Shown: in pieces, positions 48,001 to 62,545 of the stretch
Position numbering within the stretch: position 1 is the first letter of the stretch
Layout of the letters: each line of letters starts with the position of its first letter
The notes under the pieces: generated by a model
Told to the model about the DNA's origin: nothing
Seen by the model: only the letters and a program-made list of their open reading frames with translations
Database searches by the model: none
Origin: Maea johnstoni
Taxonomy: Eukaryota; Annelida; Polychaeta; Spionida; Magelonidae
DNA length: 64,000 bases
Assembly: GCA_963942565.1 (NCBI GenBank)
Contig: OZ012698.1
Span: 32,153,701 to 32,217,700, forward strand
Direction of reading: 5' to 3'
Translations under genes and position numbers: made by a program

Positions 48001-51000
48001 GCGGGCGAAAAACGGGGGAATGACGGAGATCTTGACGAGACTGATGATCGGGAGAGCTACGTAGACGTTGCCGGTAGGATTAACGGGGAGGATGAGAATA
48101 AGAGACGGAAGAAGTCTAACTCAGGTGGCAACTTCCCGCCAATATATGGCTTGAAAACCACACCACAGTGAGATATTTTTGTAAGAGACCTGGCTCTCTC
48201 TATGTGTACCTCACCTGAAGATCTAGAAGCACACGTGAAATTCCACTGTAGAAAGCGAGGTGTTATCCTTAGCTTTGTGAAAGTCTTCCCTATCAAATCA
48301 AATTGTGCAAAGGCAAATTGCAAAATCACGGTTAATATGGAGGATGTCAACAATGTCCTATCTGATAATTTCTGGCCACAGTTTGTTACAGCCAGGGTGT
48401 GGCGCCTAAACCCCCCAAGTAACACGGGGAATAGGGCTGAGGACGACGGCAATGGCAATAGAGGCCTAGAGTAAACTGGACGATTTATATACCCAATATG
48501 TGTAGTACAACTAAGGGTGCATATAACCAATTTCACATTATCACTGTTATTTTATTAACAATGCTGCCTATGTTGGCCCCTATTGTTCTGATGTGCTCTT
48601 TTGTTAAGGGTGTGATAATTTCACAACAACTGTCATATGTGCGGGTGCCTGCTTGCAGGCTACTCTTTGTAAATTACGGTACTTTGCCTATGTCACCACT
48701 TGCGCGATATACGGCTACTATTAATGAGTCAAAGTGCTCTACTTTAGATGGTGGTTTATTTCAACAACCACGAGCATACGTGTGGGTGCCTGCATACATT
48801 TTTTTTTTATGGTATTTACGGTAAGATGACTATGTCATCGCTTATGCACCTGATGGATGTCTCTGATTTCCTGAAGTGCCCTATGTCAAATGATAGTTTC
48901 TTTCCATGGCCATTAACTAATGTGCGAGCGCCTGTGTGCAGGCCCTACTATGGTATCTACGGTAATATGATTTTGACATGGTTTGCGCATCCTAGCCAAC
49001 AGAATATCATGGTGCCCTTGTGTGGTCTTAACCCTTTACCCACATTCTGTCCTTTCAATGATACCTATTCAAATCCTGTGGTACAAGTTTCTCAGTATAG
49101 CCACAGTGCCGGGCAAGTGCTTGTATACTCAGAGTACCTTGATAACCAATCCTGTTACGAATGTCACGCCAGCTGCTGGTAAGCCCCATACACAACTCTG
49201 TGACTACTCTATGCATGCGTCAATGGTCGCTTCTGGGTATTTTTATGGTATTTACGGTTATTTGGAAACATCATGGTTTGTAAGATCGAACCGTTATATC
49301 ACCGAGGTGTATTCCTATGTTTATAATCTTCTAGCCAGGTATATGACTTACAAGAATGTCTCAGCTGTTGTCTCTCTTATCATAACCCGACACCTGTGGT
49401 ATTATACTACATATGATACACTCCTTGTACAAACTGATGCACGCTTAGAGTTTTTCTTAGAAGTAGAGATATTGATACCACCAGTCAGTCTGTTTAGGGG
49501 TACTCACCTGTGAAATTACTTTCCCCCCGCATACTGCATCCCGAGGTCCGCGTGCATACTGAGGGTCCGCCCAACTACCCCTATACGGTACTCACCAATA
49601 TGCCATAGTCCTCTGACAACTGACATTAAGTATAGGCTCGTTGTCCCTGCTGTTTTTCCCCTATGTCCCACGGGGTCCACATGTGTATGGAGGGTCCAGA
49701 TATTTGCACTATTATGGTACTTGGCAGGATGTATCTCGCCACATAGGAGGTTTAGTTTGGCTGCGACCAATCTTATTCCTGGAGCTTCTTGCGAGTATTT
49801 TCCGTGTGTGTGGGTCTCAACAAGAACAAGGACAATAGTTCGGCTCGACTACCTGTTGATTTTTGGTATTGGTTGTTTATTTTCTAAATACGATTGGGCG
49901 ACACACCCATAAAGAAATCTTTACGTTGCTGACTGCTGCTCTAATCTATTTAGTCCTGAGTAGTATGCAGAGTAGTAGCATGGGCGTACTTGGCGGTATG
50001 ATTTTAATGCTCGGAAAAGCGGTGTCCTTGTTTTCGGGGAATCTAACAGAGAACATACCGTAAACTCCAAAGAGAGAAGTTTCCGGTTGGGACCTGAGAA
50101 AGTTTTGGAGAGTTCAAACTATGACCACGTGGGTGTAAATGTGTCCATTTTTGCAGGGGATTGTACTGGGGTTGATGAGAGGTTGTCCAAGGCAAGTAGG
50201 ACCCTCAACGCGCTGACGGGTCTCGGGATTCGGAGGTGTGTCCTTACGGTGGCCACATGTAACATTCTTTTTTGGTCAGTAGTTGTCCCTGTCGCGTTAT
50301 ATGGCTGCGAATTATGGCCCATGACAGGAGAACAGACCCTAAAATTAGAGTCCTTCCAAAACTATGCATGCAAGAAAATACAGAGATTTCACCCCTGAGT
50401 GCCAAATGCTTGCAGTTTGCATAGTCTTGGTTGGATTCGGTTGGACAGACTGGTGCAAGTTAAGAAGCTTTTATTTGTTAGATCAATTCTGGTGATGGAT
50501 CAGGAGGATGTCGTAAGGGTTGTATTCATCGAAAGATATAGGGCCTTAAAGAGGCATGACCCAAGGGATGAGTCACATGGTGAGATTGTTGTCGCAGATC
50601 TATTGGATACAATTAGCCTTTTTAGCTTAAGCATGGAGGTAGATAACATGGTAGAGAGAAATCACTTTTACCAAGAAGGCCTATGGAAAAGGGTAGTTTG
50701 GGAACGAGCGTGGTCACTCGAGGATATGACCTGGAGAATAGAATATAGACTTAGGAAATCTCTGGACCTAATTAGTTCTGTAAACTATAGACCTAGGTAC
50801 CTAACATGGTGGGCACTGTCGGACAAATACCCAGAACTTATCAGTATATGTGAAACTATGTCTCGTTTAGTTTGTCACGCTAGTCTCTTAAAGATGGATG
50901 ATCTGAGACTAAAGAAGCTTACAATGTATGCAAAATGCTGCCCCCTATGCAAGCTCTCAGCTCCTGATGATGTCAGACACCTTGTCCTAAAGTGCCCATC

Positions 51001-51457
51001 CACTGAATTTAAACGAAGGGATATGTTCTCTGACATAGACCATTGTTCCTTAAGCCTAAGGGCTAGGTTCTTTGATAACGCGGAAGATATTCTACCGGTA
51101 TTACTAGGAAAGTGCTTAAAAGACTTTTCCTTCGAACAAATGGAAGAACTATGGATCATATCTGGAAAATACATCAACAGAATGTACAGAGAAAATCTGC
51201 TAATTAAACGAGGGATTGGTTAGCATGTTTAAGTTAATCACAGTGCGTTCCACCGGGCGATAATGACCAGTTTAAGATATTAGGACGTGATCCAGAATAT
51301 TGCTTTTTCCTCTGTAATTAATTTGAGTTTAATATATTCTTTTCTGGGTGCTTGAACCCTACAGTATATTACTTATATTTGTTTGATCCTGTATTTATGT
51401 TTGATTTGCTATATGTATATTTTTGTAGTGAAACTACAAGTCAATAAACTATATATA
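48001..51457 (+). mobile_element. LINE inserted in copy B, with odd middle section
   Basis: Copy A has an uninterrupted site (TATTGGATGTG near 32502). In copy B TATTGGA flanks both sides (47994-48000, 51458-51464), so the 3457 bp are one insertion. 48001-48474 encodes an ORF1-like piece (phrases MCTSPEDLEAHVKFHCRKRG, NFWPQFVTARVWR) with a break between its two open parts. About 49990-51223 is the end of ORF2: RT palm/thumb (WRYDFNARKS, VFGESNREH, YDHVGV, LSKASRTLNALTGLGIRR, VVVPVALYGCE), then a C-terminal domain with CPLCKLS...HLVLKCP. One in-frame TGA (50396) interrupts it, probably a former CGA. The endonuclease and most of the RT are missing. The tail is GTCAATAAACTATATATAT. Confidence 0.8.
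48481..49980 (+). other. Unrecognised middle of the LINE insertion
   Basis: 1.5 kb where the endonuclease and RT core would be expected. I find no such motifs. Instead there are several diverged copies of a TATGGTAT(T/C)TACGGT phrase (48807, 48949, 49244) and G(T/C)GCCTG(C/T)(T/A)TGCAGGC-like phrases. A 176-codon open stretch at 48983-49513 is Tyr-rich and unlike anything I know. Confidence 0.4.
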
Positions 51458-51917
51458 TATTGGATGTGTTTAAAACAACTTAGATTTTCAAAAGTTGTAA
51501 CTGTTATACGACTGTGATTTAGTCGGATATGAGGTCTTCATTACAGAAAAATCTGCTCTAATATTGTTAAAGGTACCAACAAATAATATAGTATGAATGA
51601 GTGTTTTGGGCACATTGACATACAAAGGTCATTTAGCGCCATAAAGTATTACCAAAAAGTGATCCTCTGTCATTGCTGAAGATGGTTGCATGATGGATGT
51701 ATACCATTTTTCCTTCTTGGGGCTACTCAGGGAATACACAGGTGCATCAAAACAGTCCGATTAACCCCATTTTGTCATTATTTAACCCCTTAAATACCAC
51801 TTTTTGTTACTTTAGCGATTTTGTCATACTTAATCCATGTTTTACCTCAAATACTAAGTAGAACTTGGTCAAACTACTTGGAATGAGGACATTGAATATC
51901 TTTTCAATAAGGAAGAG

Positions 51918-52166
51918 ATGTTCACAGAGTTTGGAACTGATCATTCCAATGTCCTGGTCATCCTACCTTACTACATGATCATTGGAATGCTGAAAACTAG
52001 TGATTTGGCTGCAGCAGTCCATTCATTTGGAGAGCCATCAATGCTAAATCCGATGCCAGGCCACAGAATTTGCCAAACAGCCTACACTGCTCATTGCAAG
52101 ATGGAAAATTCTGATTTAGCAGTGATGGCTTACCAGCTGTATGAATTGCTGCTGCCACACCAATAG
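51918..52166 (+). CDS. Uncharacterised open frame (82 codons)
   Basis: MFTEFGTDHSNVLVILPYY... ending YQLYELLLPHQ. The frame stays open upstream (NKEE). Copy A keeps the first 55 or so codons with several changes and then loses similarity. It sits in the repeat cluster, so it may be a fragment of a transposon or captured protein. I do not recognise it. Confidence 0.25.
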   Translation: MFTEFGTDHSNVLVILPYYMIIGMLKTSDLAAAVHSFGEPSMLNPMPGHRICQTAYTAHCKMENSDLAVMAYQLYELLLPHQ

Positions 52167-53880
52167 TTTTGGCAATAGATGAAGTGTCTTATGTACTTGC
52201 AACCACAACTAATAAATCTGCCACACAGCTATCCCCAACTAGAGAGCCTTGATTTATGGACAAGATACCAGGTATTTACTAGTATGTGATGCCACAGTCC
52301 CCTTAGTAAGCCACTGTTAGATGCCACTGATAAGTATGGCTGGTATTAAGACTACTCTGGATTACACCCTATCATGTTAACAAAGGAATCTGCTCCTGCT
52401 GAAGTGAGGAACCTTACACATCATGTTTGGCAATGTAAAGACAGTAACTGTGAAGATGGCACAACATGTAGGGCTTAAATTATTCAGACTGTTTCATTGG
52501 AGGTTGAGGCGAGGATGTAATTTGGCATTCGGTGTGCCTTCAGCCTTTAGACTGAAACAACTACATATACAGGGTCAATAGTGACTGTACCTAAGACATG
52601 AAACCCCCCTCTCCAATACAAGAACACTAGAGACTCCTGTTAAACAGATGATGGTAGGACTCCTCGCATTGACAAAGACTTATTATAAACCAGTCATTGG
52701 ATGAACTAGTTAGGTTGAATATGCATGTTTAAATTGTTTGCCCTAATCATTTCTAGAACTGCACTCACAGAGGGAGATCTACTCATGAGCTCACCACCCT
52801 TTTGACTCGTGAGCTCATGAGCTCACAGACGCTTGTATTTTCAAAAATATACTTATTTTTTCAGCCCAGCTATTAAGAAGTAAATACTTATTGGGGGAGT
52901 TTTATTAACATTGCCATGTTTATATCATTCGCAAATGTGCTGACGAGGCACAAAGGTCAGTATAACACTCAGCACTGCTTGTAAACATTGGAGATTGCAA
53001 AGAAGACATGACAGCGATAAGCAGTTATAAAAGGTGTGTTAGGTGTTCTTGTGTTCCCAACATAGACAAGCCCCCGAGTTGACCACTCGGGGGCCCTGCC
53101 CCAGTGCTCGAGCCACTTGAGTTCATGAGTGGTGAGAGCAGCTGTAATCATTCCTCAGAACACCTATTTTATCTTGAAAGGTCTTCCAGCATAATCATCT
53201 CAAATGGTTCAACTAAGTTCTACTAATTGTTTCAATACAAATTTGGAACTGGTTTACAATATCTGCTAAAACCCTAAAATATTGTGTTATAAAGGGTTAA
53301 AATGAGAACAGAAAAGGATTAATGTAGCATTTTATCATCAGAAAATAGAAATTGAAACCCTGGCAATGGGAGATATGGTACTTCACCATTATCTGGTCTT
53401 CAGCCATAATGGGTTAAAACGCATACTTGTTCTCACTTTAAATCCGTAAACATCTATTACCTATAGAAAACATACCGAATACTATCATTTCAAGGCCAAG
53501 TTCAACTTACTTTTTCGTGTGATATTGAAGAAAATGAGAACCAATTATCTGGAAAAACGAAGGGGACAGAATAGGGTTACTTACAATGTTTTATTTGGCC
53601 TGTGTATTCTCTGTGAAGCCCTCAAGAAGGAAAAAATGGTATACATTTATCATACAAACAGTCCTTCAACTCATCAAAGTATAGATTTTGAAGAGAGTTG
53701 AAGAATTTGCTTAAACACTTTAAAAATGGGCTATAAAGGGTTAAAATGAGAACAGAAAAGGGTTTAAGTAGCTTTTTGTCATCTGAGGAACTCTAATATT
53801 GGGTATTTCTGCATCATAGATTTTGAAAGCCATTATTTAAGAAGTATGTTTCCATTAAAACCATGGCAGTGGAAGACTAT
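52167..53880. other. No gene recognised
   Basis: No supported exon. It includes a run of GAGCTCA(T/C) words near 52785-52825 and partial inverted copies belonging to the cluster above. Confidence 0.45.
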
Positions 53881-54359
53881 GGTACATCAACACATTTTCT
53901 TATCTTTGGGCATAATAAGTTAAAACACATGCATGTTCTCACTTAAACTCTGCGAATACCTCTTCCTCAGGCAAAGATATCCGATGCTCTCATTTCAAGT
54001 AGTTTGACTCAGTTCTACTTAGTTTCTGAGGTAACAAAATAGCTAAAATAACATTAAGAAATGCTGTTTAAGGGGTTAAAATGATGACAAAACGTGGTTA
54101 ATCTGGCTGTTTAATTGTACCTGTGCATTCCCTAAGAAGCCTTTTGGAGGAAAAATAGTATACAACCCATCCTGCAACCAGTGCTTAGACTCAGACTCAG
54201 ACAAGTTTAATTTGTTTGTTTTTTTAGAATCTGAAGAAATTCGCTTTGTTCTACCAACTTGAGGGATTGGTAATTTTTTCAATCCCCTTGCCACAGCACT
54301 AATGGCCGTGCGCGTGTGTATCTAAATATATATGTATGTATGAATTATGTATGTATGTG

Positions 54360-54568
<209 letters not shown>

Positions 54569-54746
54569 GCGGAGGGCTGAGGAGGACAGACTTGGGAGAT
54601 CCTATTTGAAAGGTGGCATGTATAATCTCATTTTGAACCTAAATGATCCGGATGGTGCATTTGCCCTTTAACCCTTTCTTGTCGACTGACTGAAGTGGCC
54701 ACACGTGCATATATGGCTCTGTTCAAACCTATGTTAACGGCACAGG

Positions 54747-54960
<214 letters not shown>

Positions 54961-55064
54961 TGTATAGTATTGTAGTTTAGGCTGAATATCAAGTCTATAG
55001 TTAAGACTGATACATACACGCCTTTTTTCCTAGTCTTTGAAATCCAATTCTTCTGCTGGAAAAC

Positions 55065-55540
<476 letters not shown>

Positions 55541-55545
55541 AATAC

Positions 55546-56742
55546 AGTGAAACGCCACGTACACTGATCGCAAATCCGTGTGTCCAAAATATCATATTTT
55601 CGCGTATTCTAATTTAATGTATAATTATCAAGAGGCTGTGGACCAACCCAGACTGAGGCTGTGCAACTAGAAAATGCCTATTATTATTAAACTACGTGGA
55701 AAACTTTCCTTTCAACCCCCAATATTACCGTGTTGATTATATAAACGTTCGTACATTGCATACATGCGTGCATGGTTAATGTTCTAATTTTAGTAAGCGA
55801 CAGTGTCTGAAGGGCAATGACTGATATGTCGTAAGGATTTTCCATGAAAAAATATTGCTTTCGCTTGTATAAGATTTCCTGGTTGGTTTCCTAACACTGT
55901 TATTTTGGTTCTATTTTCATTTAGTGTGTGCTACACAGTTTTTGTATTGATGTATTGTATGTTTATCAACTGCACTTTTCATGTACAAAAGCATACGGTT
56001 TACAAAGAAAATTTTGATCCACCCGTAAATGCATAACATATTGCGTTAACCATAAAACTAAACGTGCCATTATACAATATAGGACAGAAGGAACACGCAA
56101 TTATACTAAAAAGTCACGCTGTCTACCTTTAGTAGGTATAGATAGGAACGTAATTTCCCGCGCTTACGGGAATTTAACTTGCGTGGAGATTTACATCGTA
56201 ATCAAATATATTATTGTTAGTAGAAAAGGCAAACTAACGCGTTATTATTTCTTTTTAATACAAACCACTTTCTGTGCTTCTTTTCTTAGAAACTCGAAAG
56301 TTGTGTATCTTCATAGTCTCGTCCTGCCAGGGCTCTATCGTACATTTTGCTTATATGCTTTCCTGATATTAACCAATAGTCTATCATTTCCTCAAAGGTT
56401 GGACCCTCTTGGTGTATATACCCATTAGGAAATAAAATATATACTGCGGTTCGTTCAGAACCTTTTCTGTTGCTTCATTCTTAGCATTTTTCACATCTAT
56501 GTACATTTCATTCCTGTTATCTACTTAGAACGGGCGTTGCAAAACGTCAGGTGATGTAATGGTTTCCATTATCACCAGATGACATTTAACGCATATTTTA
56601 TTGCTAACGGACTTTATCTTTAGAGTTTACCAAGCCGTTTGCTACGGCAATTTAAATGCATAAATACTATATATTTTTATGTATTACTACTATCAGTTCC
56701 ATTCATTATTACTATTTGTACTCTGTATGATTCTTTTATAGC
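55546..56742. other. No gene recognised
   Basis: 1.2 kb of AT-rich sequence without supported exons or clear repeats. Confidence 0.45.
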
Positions 56743-56940
56743 GAGAGCCATTCAGTCAATACATGAATATAAATAGTTTACGTGAGAGCCATTCAGTCAA
56801 TACATGAATATAAATAGTTTACGTTTGTGTATCCTTCATAGAGTGTTCAAAGTATGATTCCTTTAAGGCGATAGCCATTAAGTCAATACATAAATATGAA
56901 TATTTTACTTGTGTGTATCATACACCGAGTGTTGATAGAA
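56743..56940. repeat. 40-bp tandem duplication plus a diverged third copy
   Basis: GAGAGCCATTCAGTCAATAC...TAGTTTACG occurs at 56743 and 56783 without change. A diverged copy (ATAGCCATTAAGTCAATAC) begins near 56871. Confidence 0.85.
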
Positions 56941-57169
56941 CGCAGGTCTCTCCGTAATATATATATATACTTGGAATTGTGTGAATCGTCCCATTTTCTG
57001 CCTGAAAAGTCTTTAGTTACCAATGATGGGAACGGCATTACCACATGTCCAGTATGTATAGAGCAAAGGTAAAGAGTGCCATAGGATAGCTCAATGCGTT
57101 TCCCGGTCATGACAGTAAGGTTGTCGACTCCTGCCTAGCCAAAGGATAGTGAGACAGCTCCCTGTTGTA

Positions 57170-57366
57170 TTTTATCTGTTTATTGTTCTATGTTTTTGTT
57201 AAAAGAGTTCTCGAATGCATGACTTCGTTTGGTCATGACTTCAAGGGCAGACTTAATCTGAACCCTTTTGTATTATGTATTAAAAGGTTATTTTTTTTAT
57301 TTTTTTATCATATGTATTGTACTTTCCATGCTATGCGCATAGTCAATAAATATACATACATACAGA
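57170..57366 (+). mobile_element. Possible LINE 3' end
   Basis: A T-rich stretch ending CATAGTCAATAAATATACATACATACAG, similar in layout to the tails of the LINEs at 48001-51457 and 62330-62437 (GTCAATAAA plus a short repeat). No coding part was recognised. Confidence 0.4.
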
Positions 57367-57567
57367 AAATCACCGTAGAGAACCTTATCATTACCACAGA
57401 GCATCATCACCGCAGATCTGACACTTGTTGAAATGCCTGCATCAGATCAATGATAAAGAACACCACAATATACAACGAGCACGACTATTTTTCGTTCACT
57501 TCCTTTTGGCCCCATCTAGTCAGAAATCATATCTTCCACTAATTTCTCGACACAGGATCTACGAGTA

Positions 57568-57775
57568 GTTGAAGAAGAATCGGCATTTTTTTCCAGTTGC
57601 AAATGTTCGGTGTTGTCTTTTTTCGATGAGATTCAATATTACTCTCAATCAGAACGATTGACTAGTTCAACGAGAAGAAAAATAGGCATTTTCTTGTTGC
57701 AATTGTTCGGCGTTCTATATGTTTGATGATATTCAATATTACACTCGACAAAAAATATTGATTGATTCAGCTAGG
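57568..57775. repeat. Tandem duplication, unit about 100 bp
   Basis: GGCATTTTTTTCCAGTTGCAAATGTTCGGTGTT...ATTCAATATTACTCTC at 57582 and its diverged repeat (GGCATTTTCTTGTTGCAATTG...) at 57685. Confidence 0.7.
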
Positions 57776-57800
57776 TCCACTATTCATATGAACCACAGAC

Positions 57801-58119
<319 letters not shown>

Positions 58120-58159
58120 ATTAGGCCCCTGTATAGAGCATAAGACATACGTACCTTTC

Positions 58160-58460
58160 TATGCTGTAGGCGGCTCGAGTTGTGCTGACTCGTGTGCGGT
58201 GACCACGTACGGGCGACTCCTCCCTGGCTATGGTCAGTGTGGGCAGAGCGGCGGCTGATGACAGCAACTCGGGTCGCCCGGAGTGGTCAGCAGGGAAATC
58301 TAACAGGAGATGTTATGTAATAATAAAGACCTGTTCCTGTCGCATGTATCCACAAACATCTCATTTCAGCTGCCAACCACAGTCTTCTACGGCGCTGTGG
58401 GGGGAGCGATCAAGTGGGTCTACGGGCTGATGACGTGGGTCGTCGTGGAAAAAGGTTTGC
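58160..58460 (+). other. GC-rich candidate exon area
   Basis: A 300-bp island clearly richer in G+C and CpG than its surroundings. A good acceptor (TCATTTCAG, ending 58369) is followed by an open stretch in one frame, LPTTVFYGAVGGAIKWVYGL then MTWVVVEKG, with a possible GGTTTG donor near 58455. It reads like a membrane segment, but I recognise no family. The preceding 58170-58320 has open frames on both strands. The continuation is lost in microsatellites and the gap. Confidence 0.3.
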
Positions 58461-58498
58461 TACAAACAATATTTACAGGCTACTCTGCGTAATCCGGA

Positions 58499-58800
<302 letters not shown>

Positions 58801-59000
58801 NNNNNNNNNNNNNNNNNNNNNNNNNNNNNNNNNNNNNNNNNNNNNNNNNNNNNNNNNNNNNNNNNNNNNNNNNNNNNNNNNNNNNNNNNNNNNNNNNNNN
58901 NNNNNNNNNNNNNNNNNNNNNNNNNNNNNNNNNNNNNNNNNNNNNNNNNNNNNNNNNNNNNNNNNNNNNNNNNNNNNNNNNNNNNNNNNNNNNNNNNNNN
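58801..59000. other. Assembly gap (200 N)
   Basis: Exactly 200 N, directly after a TA tract, which probably caused the break. Confidence 0.99.
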
Positions 59001-60414
59001 CTCTCCCTAGGATGTAAAGACAAACATTGAATTTTGAAAGAGGGGGACATCCTGCCTCACGTGTTTGTTAATTAATTTCCCCCTGTGCTTAGAGAAAGAA
59101 AAGCTATATTATTCCCTGGCATCATCAGATAGCATCGCCAGGTCTAAAATGGCTGACAAGGAAAAAATCCCAACTTCAAATTTTCTGAAATTAGGGGCAA
59201 GCAGGGTGATATATTTGTGAACGACAAAATATTACACCCATTATCTTTACAAGAATGTCAAGTAAAAAAGTTATTCAATGATGGAAATCATATGGCCCAA
59301 TCCTAGATTAAAGTACCAACGTGCCCTCTTGTGGTCAGAAAAGAAACTCAAGAAAATGCAAAGATAAAGGTACCTCCTTATATCGGTTTGGTGAATCTTG
59401 GATTAAGAAAAGAATGGATATGTAACGAGAGACCAATTACTATATGCCCTATAGTTACATGCTGGCCTCATGCCAGGACTACCAGATAAGGCAGCAGGGC
59501 GAGGTCACGTGGGAACAAGGACCAATCAGGGCTCTTGCATCGATTACATTACAGAGAAACCTTATCTCCACCACCTGCTGGGGGTGCCCAGAGCACCTAT
59601 TAGCGCTATTAGTTGACACTGGTTCAGGCTAGCATGTTCAGGTTGACCCGCTGGTTTCCATTCCATGTGTTTGGTCTTCTAAGGGTGAATGTTGACAGGT
59701 ATGCGACATTGTTTTCACCTCTTCTGAGGTTACACCCAAAATGTCTGGCTGTTTTAGCTGCTATGGTCACTAATGGGTTACTATTGGAAAAGGAGTATTG
59801 GTAGGCTAGGCTATGGCCCATATTACACAAGGTCTTCCGTGGCCCCGCTGCAATAGGAATATGGTAAGAGAAACTGGGAAGTCCTGCTCATGCGCAAAAC
59901 AGTTGAGGGCGACATACCAGGCTACTACTCACTGAAAGGTTAACCTTCCCCTGGCCGAAAGATGGCGCTTTATTGTCGTCATATCTCTACTCTGACATAA
60001 TATGTTGATGTCAACAGTATACAGGGGTGTCCAACTGTCGCGACAGGGGCTTCAGTACGTGCGACAAACAAAAAACTTAAAGCACTGTTTAACGGGGTAA
60101 TGTTCGCAAAACATGATAGCCAATGTAGCCTATCAGATATTTCACTTGAATTGTTTTTGATACAAATTGTATTTCAAAGCCAGTGAACTCCATTTATTAA
60201 AACTGTCTATTGATTGGTTTTGGTCGTAACTATTGCAATGCGGGCTAATATAGTAGTGCCACCAGGTGACAATAGCCATTGCTATCATCAAACCAAGGCC
60301 CATTGTCTGTGTTCCGGTATTGAAATAGTTGGTGACCATTTTGCAACAAGTGAGAAACCCTATTAATAAACATGACCATCTGAGGAGGTCGCTGCCAGGT
60401 CATGGTAGATATAC
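59001..60414. other. No gene recognised
   Basis: 1.4 kb with short open frames on both strands and no supported exon, domain or RNA gene. Confidence 0.45.
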
Positions 60415-61388
<974 letters not shown>

Positions 61389-61420
61389 TTCCCCCCACCC
61401 CCCCCCCCCCCCCCCCCCAA
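61389..61420. repeat. Poly-C run
   Basis: About 30 bp of C broken once by A, preceded by TTCC. It is able to form G-quadruplex or i-motif structures in principle. Confidence 0.9.
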
Positions 61421-61439
61421 CTCATCGATGTATCTTCCT

Positions 61440-61510
61440 CTTGCCTGGCTTGGAATCCTGGTTGGGGCATGTGAGAACGTTTCCAGTGCCGTGATGTTAG
61501 GTTAATGTTT
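61440..61510 (+). mobile_element. tRNA-derived SINE fragment
   Basis: Decayed box B (GGCTTGGAATCCTGG), then GGCATGTGAGAACGTTTCCAG, the same order as in the SINE at 9965. Confidence 0.5.
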
Positions 61511-62329
61511 TCCCATGATGCTCCACTTTTTTCAACCACCAACAATTTTCTTCTTACGATTTATTCTCCAATTCTTAATCCACTTACTCTATATTGAGTC
61601 TAGAGCCTGCTCAAGAGTTGTTATTTCCTAAGAACATATCCACCTTGGTGCGCTGCCAATATGTATAGGACACTTCTCATTACAAACACACAGTGACGTA
61701 CTGGTGACGTGGTATTTATGTAAATACGCATTTGAAACCGGAGAGGAGAGAGATTCCTGTTCCATTGTATAAGGGAACAACTCGTGTAGTTTGGTTATAT
61801 TTTTGGGGTTTTCAGGATTTCTTTTACCAGTTAAGTCATCTCACAATAAAAAAAATCCCTTAATTCTCTTTGAAATAGTACCAGAATCTTTAAGAAGCAA
61901 AGGTACCATAGATAGACAATGACATATATATGTATACATATATAATAAACATACAATGTAATACAAAACTCCACTCATTTCCAGATACTTACATTGTGTG
62001 TAATCATCAAATCGAATGAAGTGCATGGTTCATTGTTAGGACCATGATGTTTCTTTGTCAACGCTGTTCCTCCTCATCAGCCATGCTCAAAATGATCAAA
62101 CAGAACTTTTTTATATTATTTTAGCTTATTTTGACATTCCGTCATGCTTGTTTATATGCTATGAGATATTCATGCTGGGTGTCACGGAAAAAGCATATGT
62201 AGTATGTATAAAAGTTTAACAGTAGACAGGATGGGCATTGGCTATCTTGATAGTCAAAGCAGGACTGCCAACAGAAGAATTGTATTTATAACCAGCTTTG
62301 CTTTGTACAGTCTTTAATCCAAAGTGTTT
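61511..62329. other. No gene recognised
   Basis: No supported exon or repeat family. Confidence 0.45.
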
Positions 62330-62437
62330 ATCTTTTCTTTCTTTCTTTTTGTTTATAAGTTTGTAATTTTGATTGAACTGTATTGATGTATATCTTATGT
62401 CACAGACATAGTCAATAAATACCATACCATACCATAC
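62330..62437 (+). mobile_element. LINE 3' end with TACCA tail
   Basis: A T-rich stretch, then CACAGACATAGTCAATAAA and a tail of four TACCA repeats. This is the same kind of end as the LINEs at 3415 (minus) and 51457. No coding part was recognised. Confidence 0.5.
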
Positions 62438-62441
62438 TGGC

Positions 62442-62545
62442 TGCTGAAGCATTTGTGAGAAAGTTGCCAGTGACTGGGCTTCTTGGGTGGGGTTTCCTGT
62501 AAACCCAGCACATGTTACCTCCACCGTTCAGGTTACTGATATCTG
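62442..62545 (+). mobile_element. SINE 3' fragment
   Basis: GAAAGTTGCCAGTGACT followed by GGGTTTCCTGTAAACCC and TGTTACCTCCACCGTTCAGG, the 3' domain of the SINE family above without its tRNA part. It begins right after the LINE tail. Confidence 0.55.

Larger units (their letters stand above)
51680..54205. repeat. Cluster of inverted repeats with TTAACCCC ends
   Basis: A sequence of about 300 bp at 51680-52000 returns inverted at about 53900-54205: GTTGCA...ATACCATTTTTCCTTC, TTAACCCCTTAAA, AAGTAGAACTTGGTCAAAC. Partial inverted copies also lie at about 53210-53330 and 53480-53740. The left part is also in copy A (33148-33553). This looks like several related elements nested or tandem. No transposase was recognised. 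Confidence 0.55.

Noticed and set aside
59444-59632. Phrase LLVDTGSG suggesting an aspartic protease
   Set aside because: An isolated motif without the rest of the fold or neighbouring retroelement domains.
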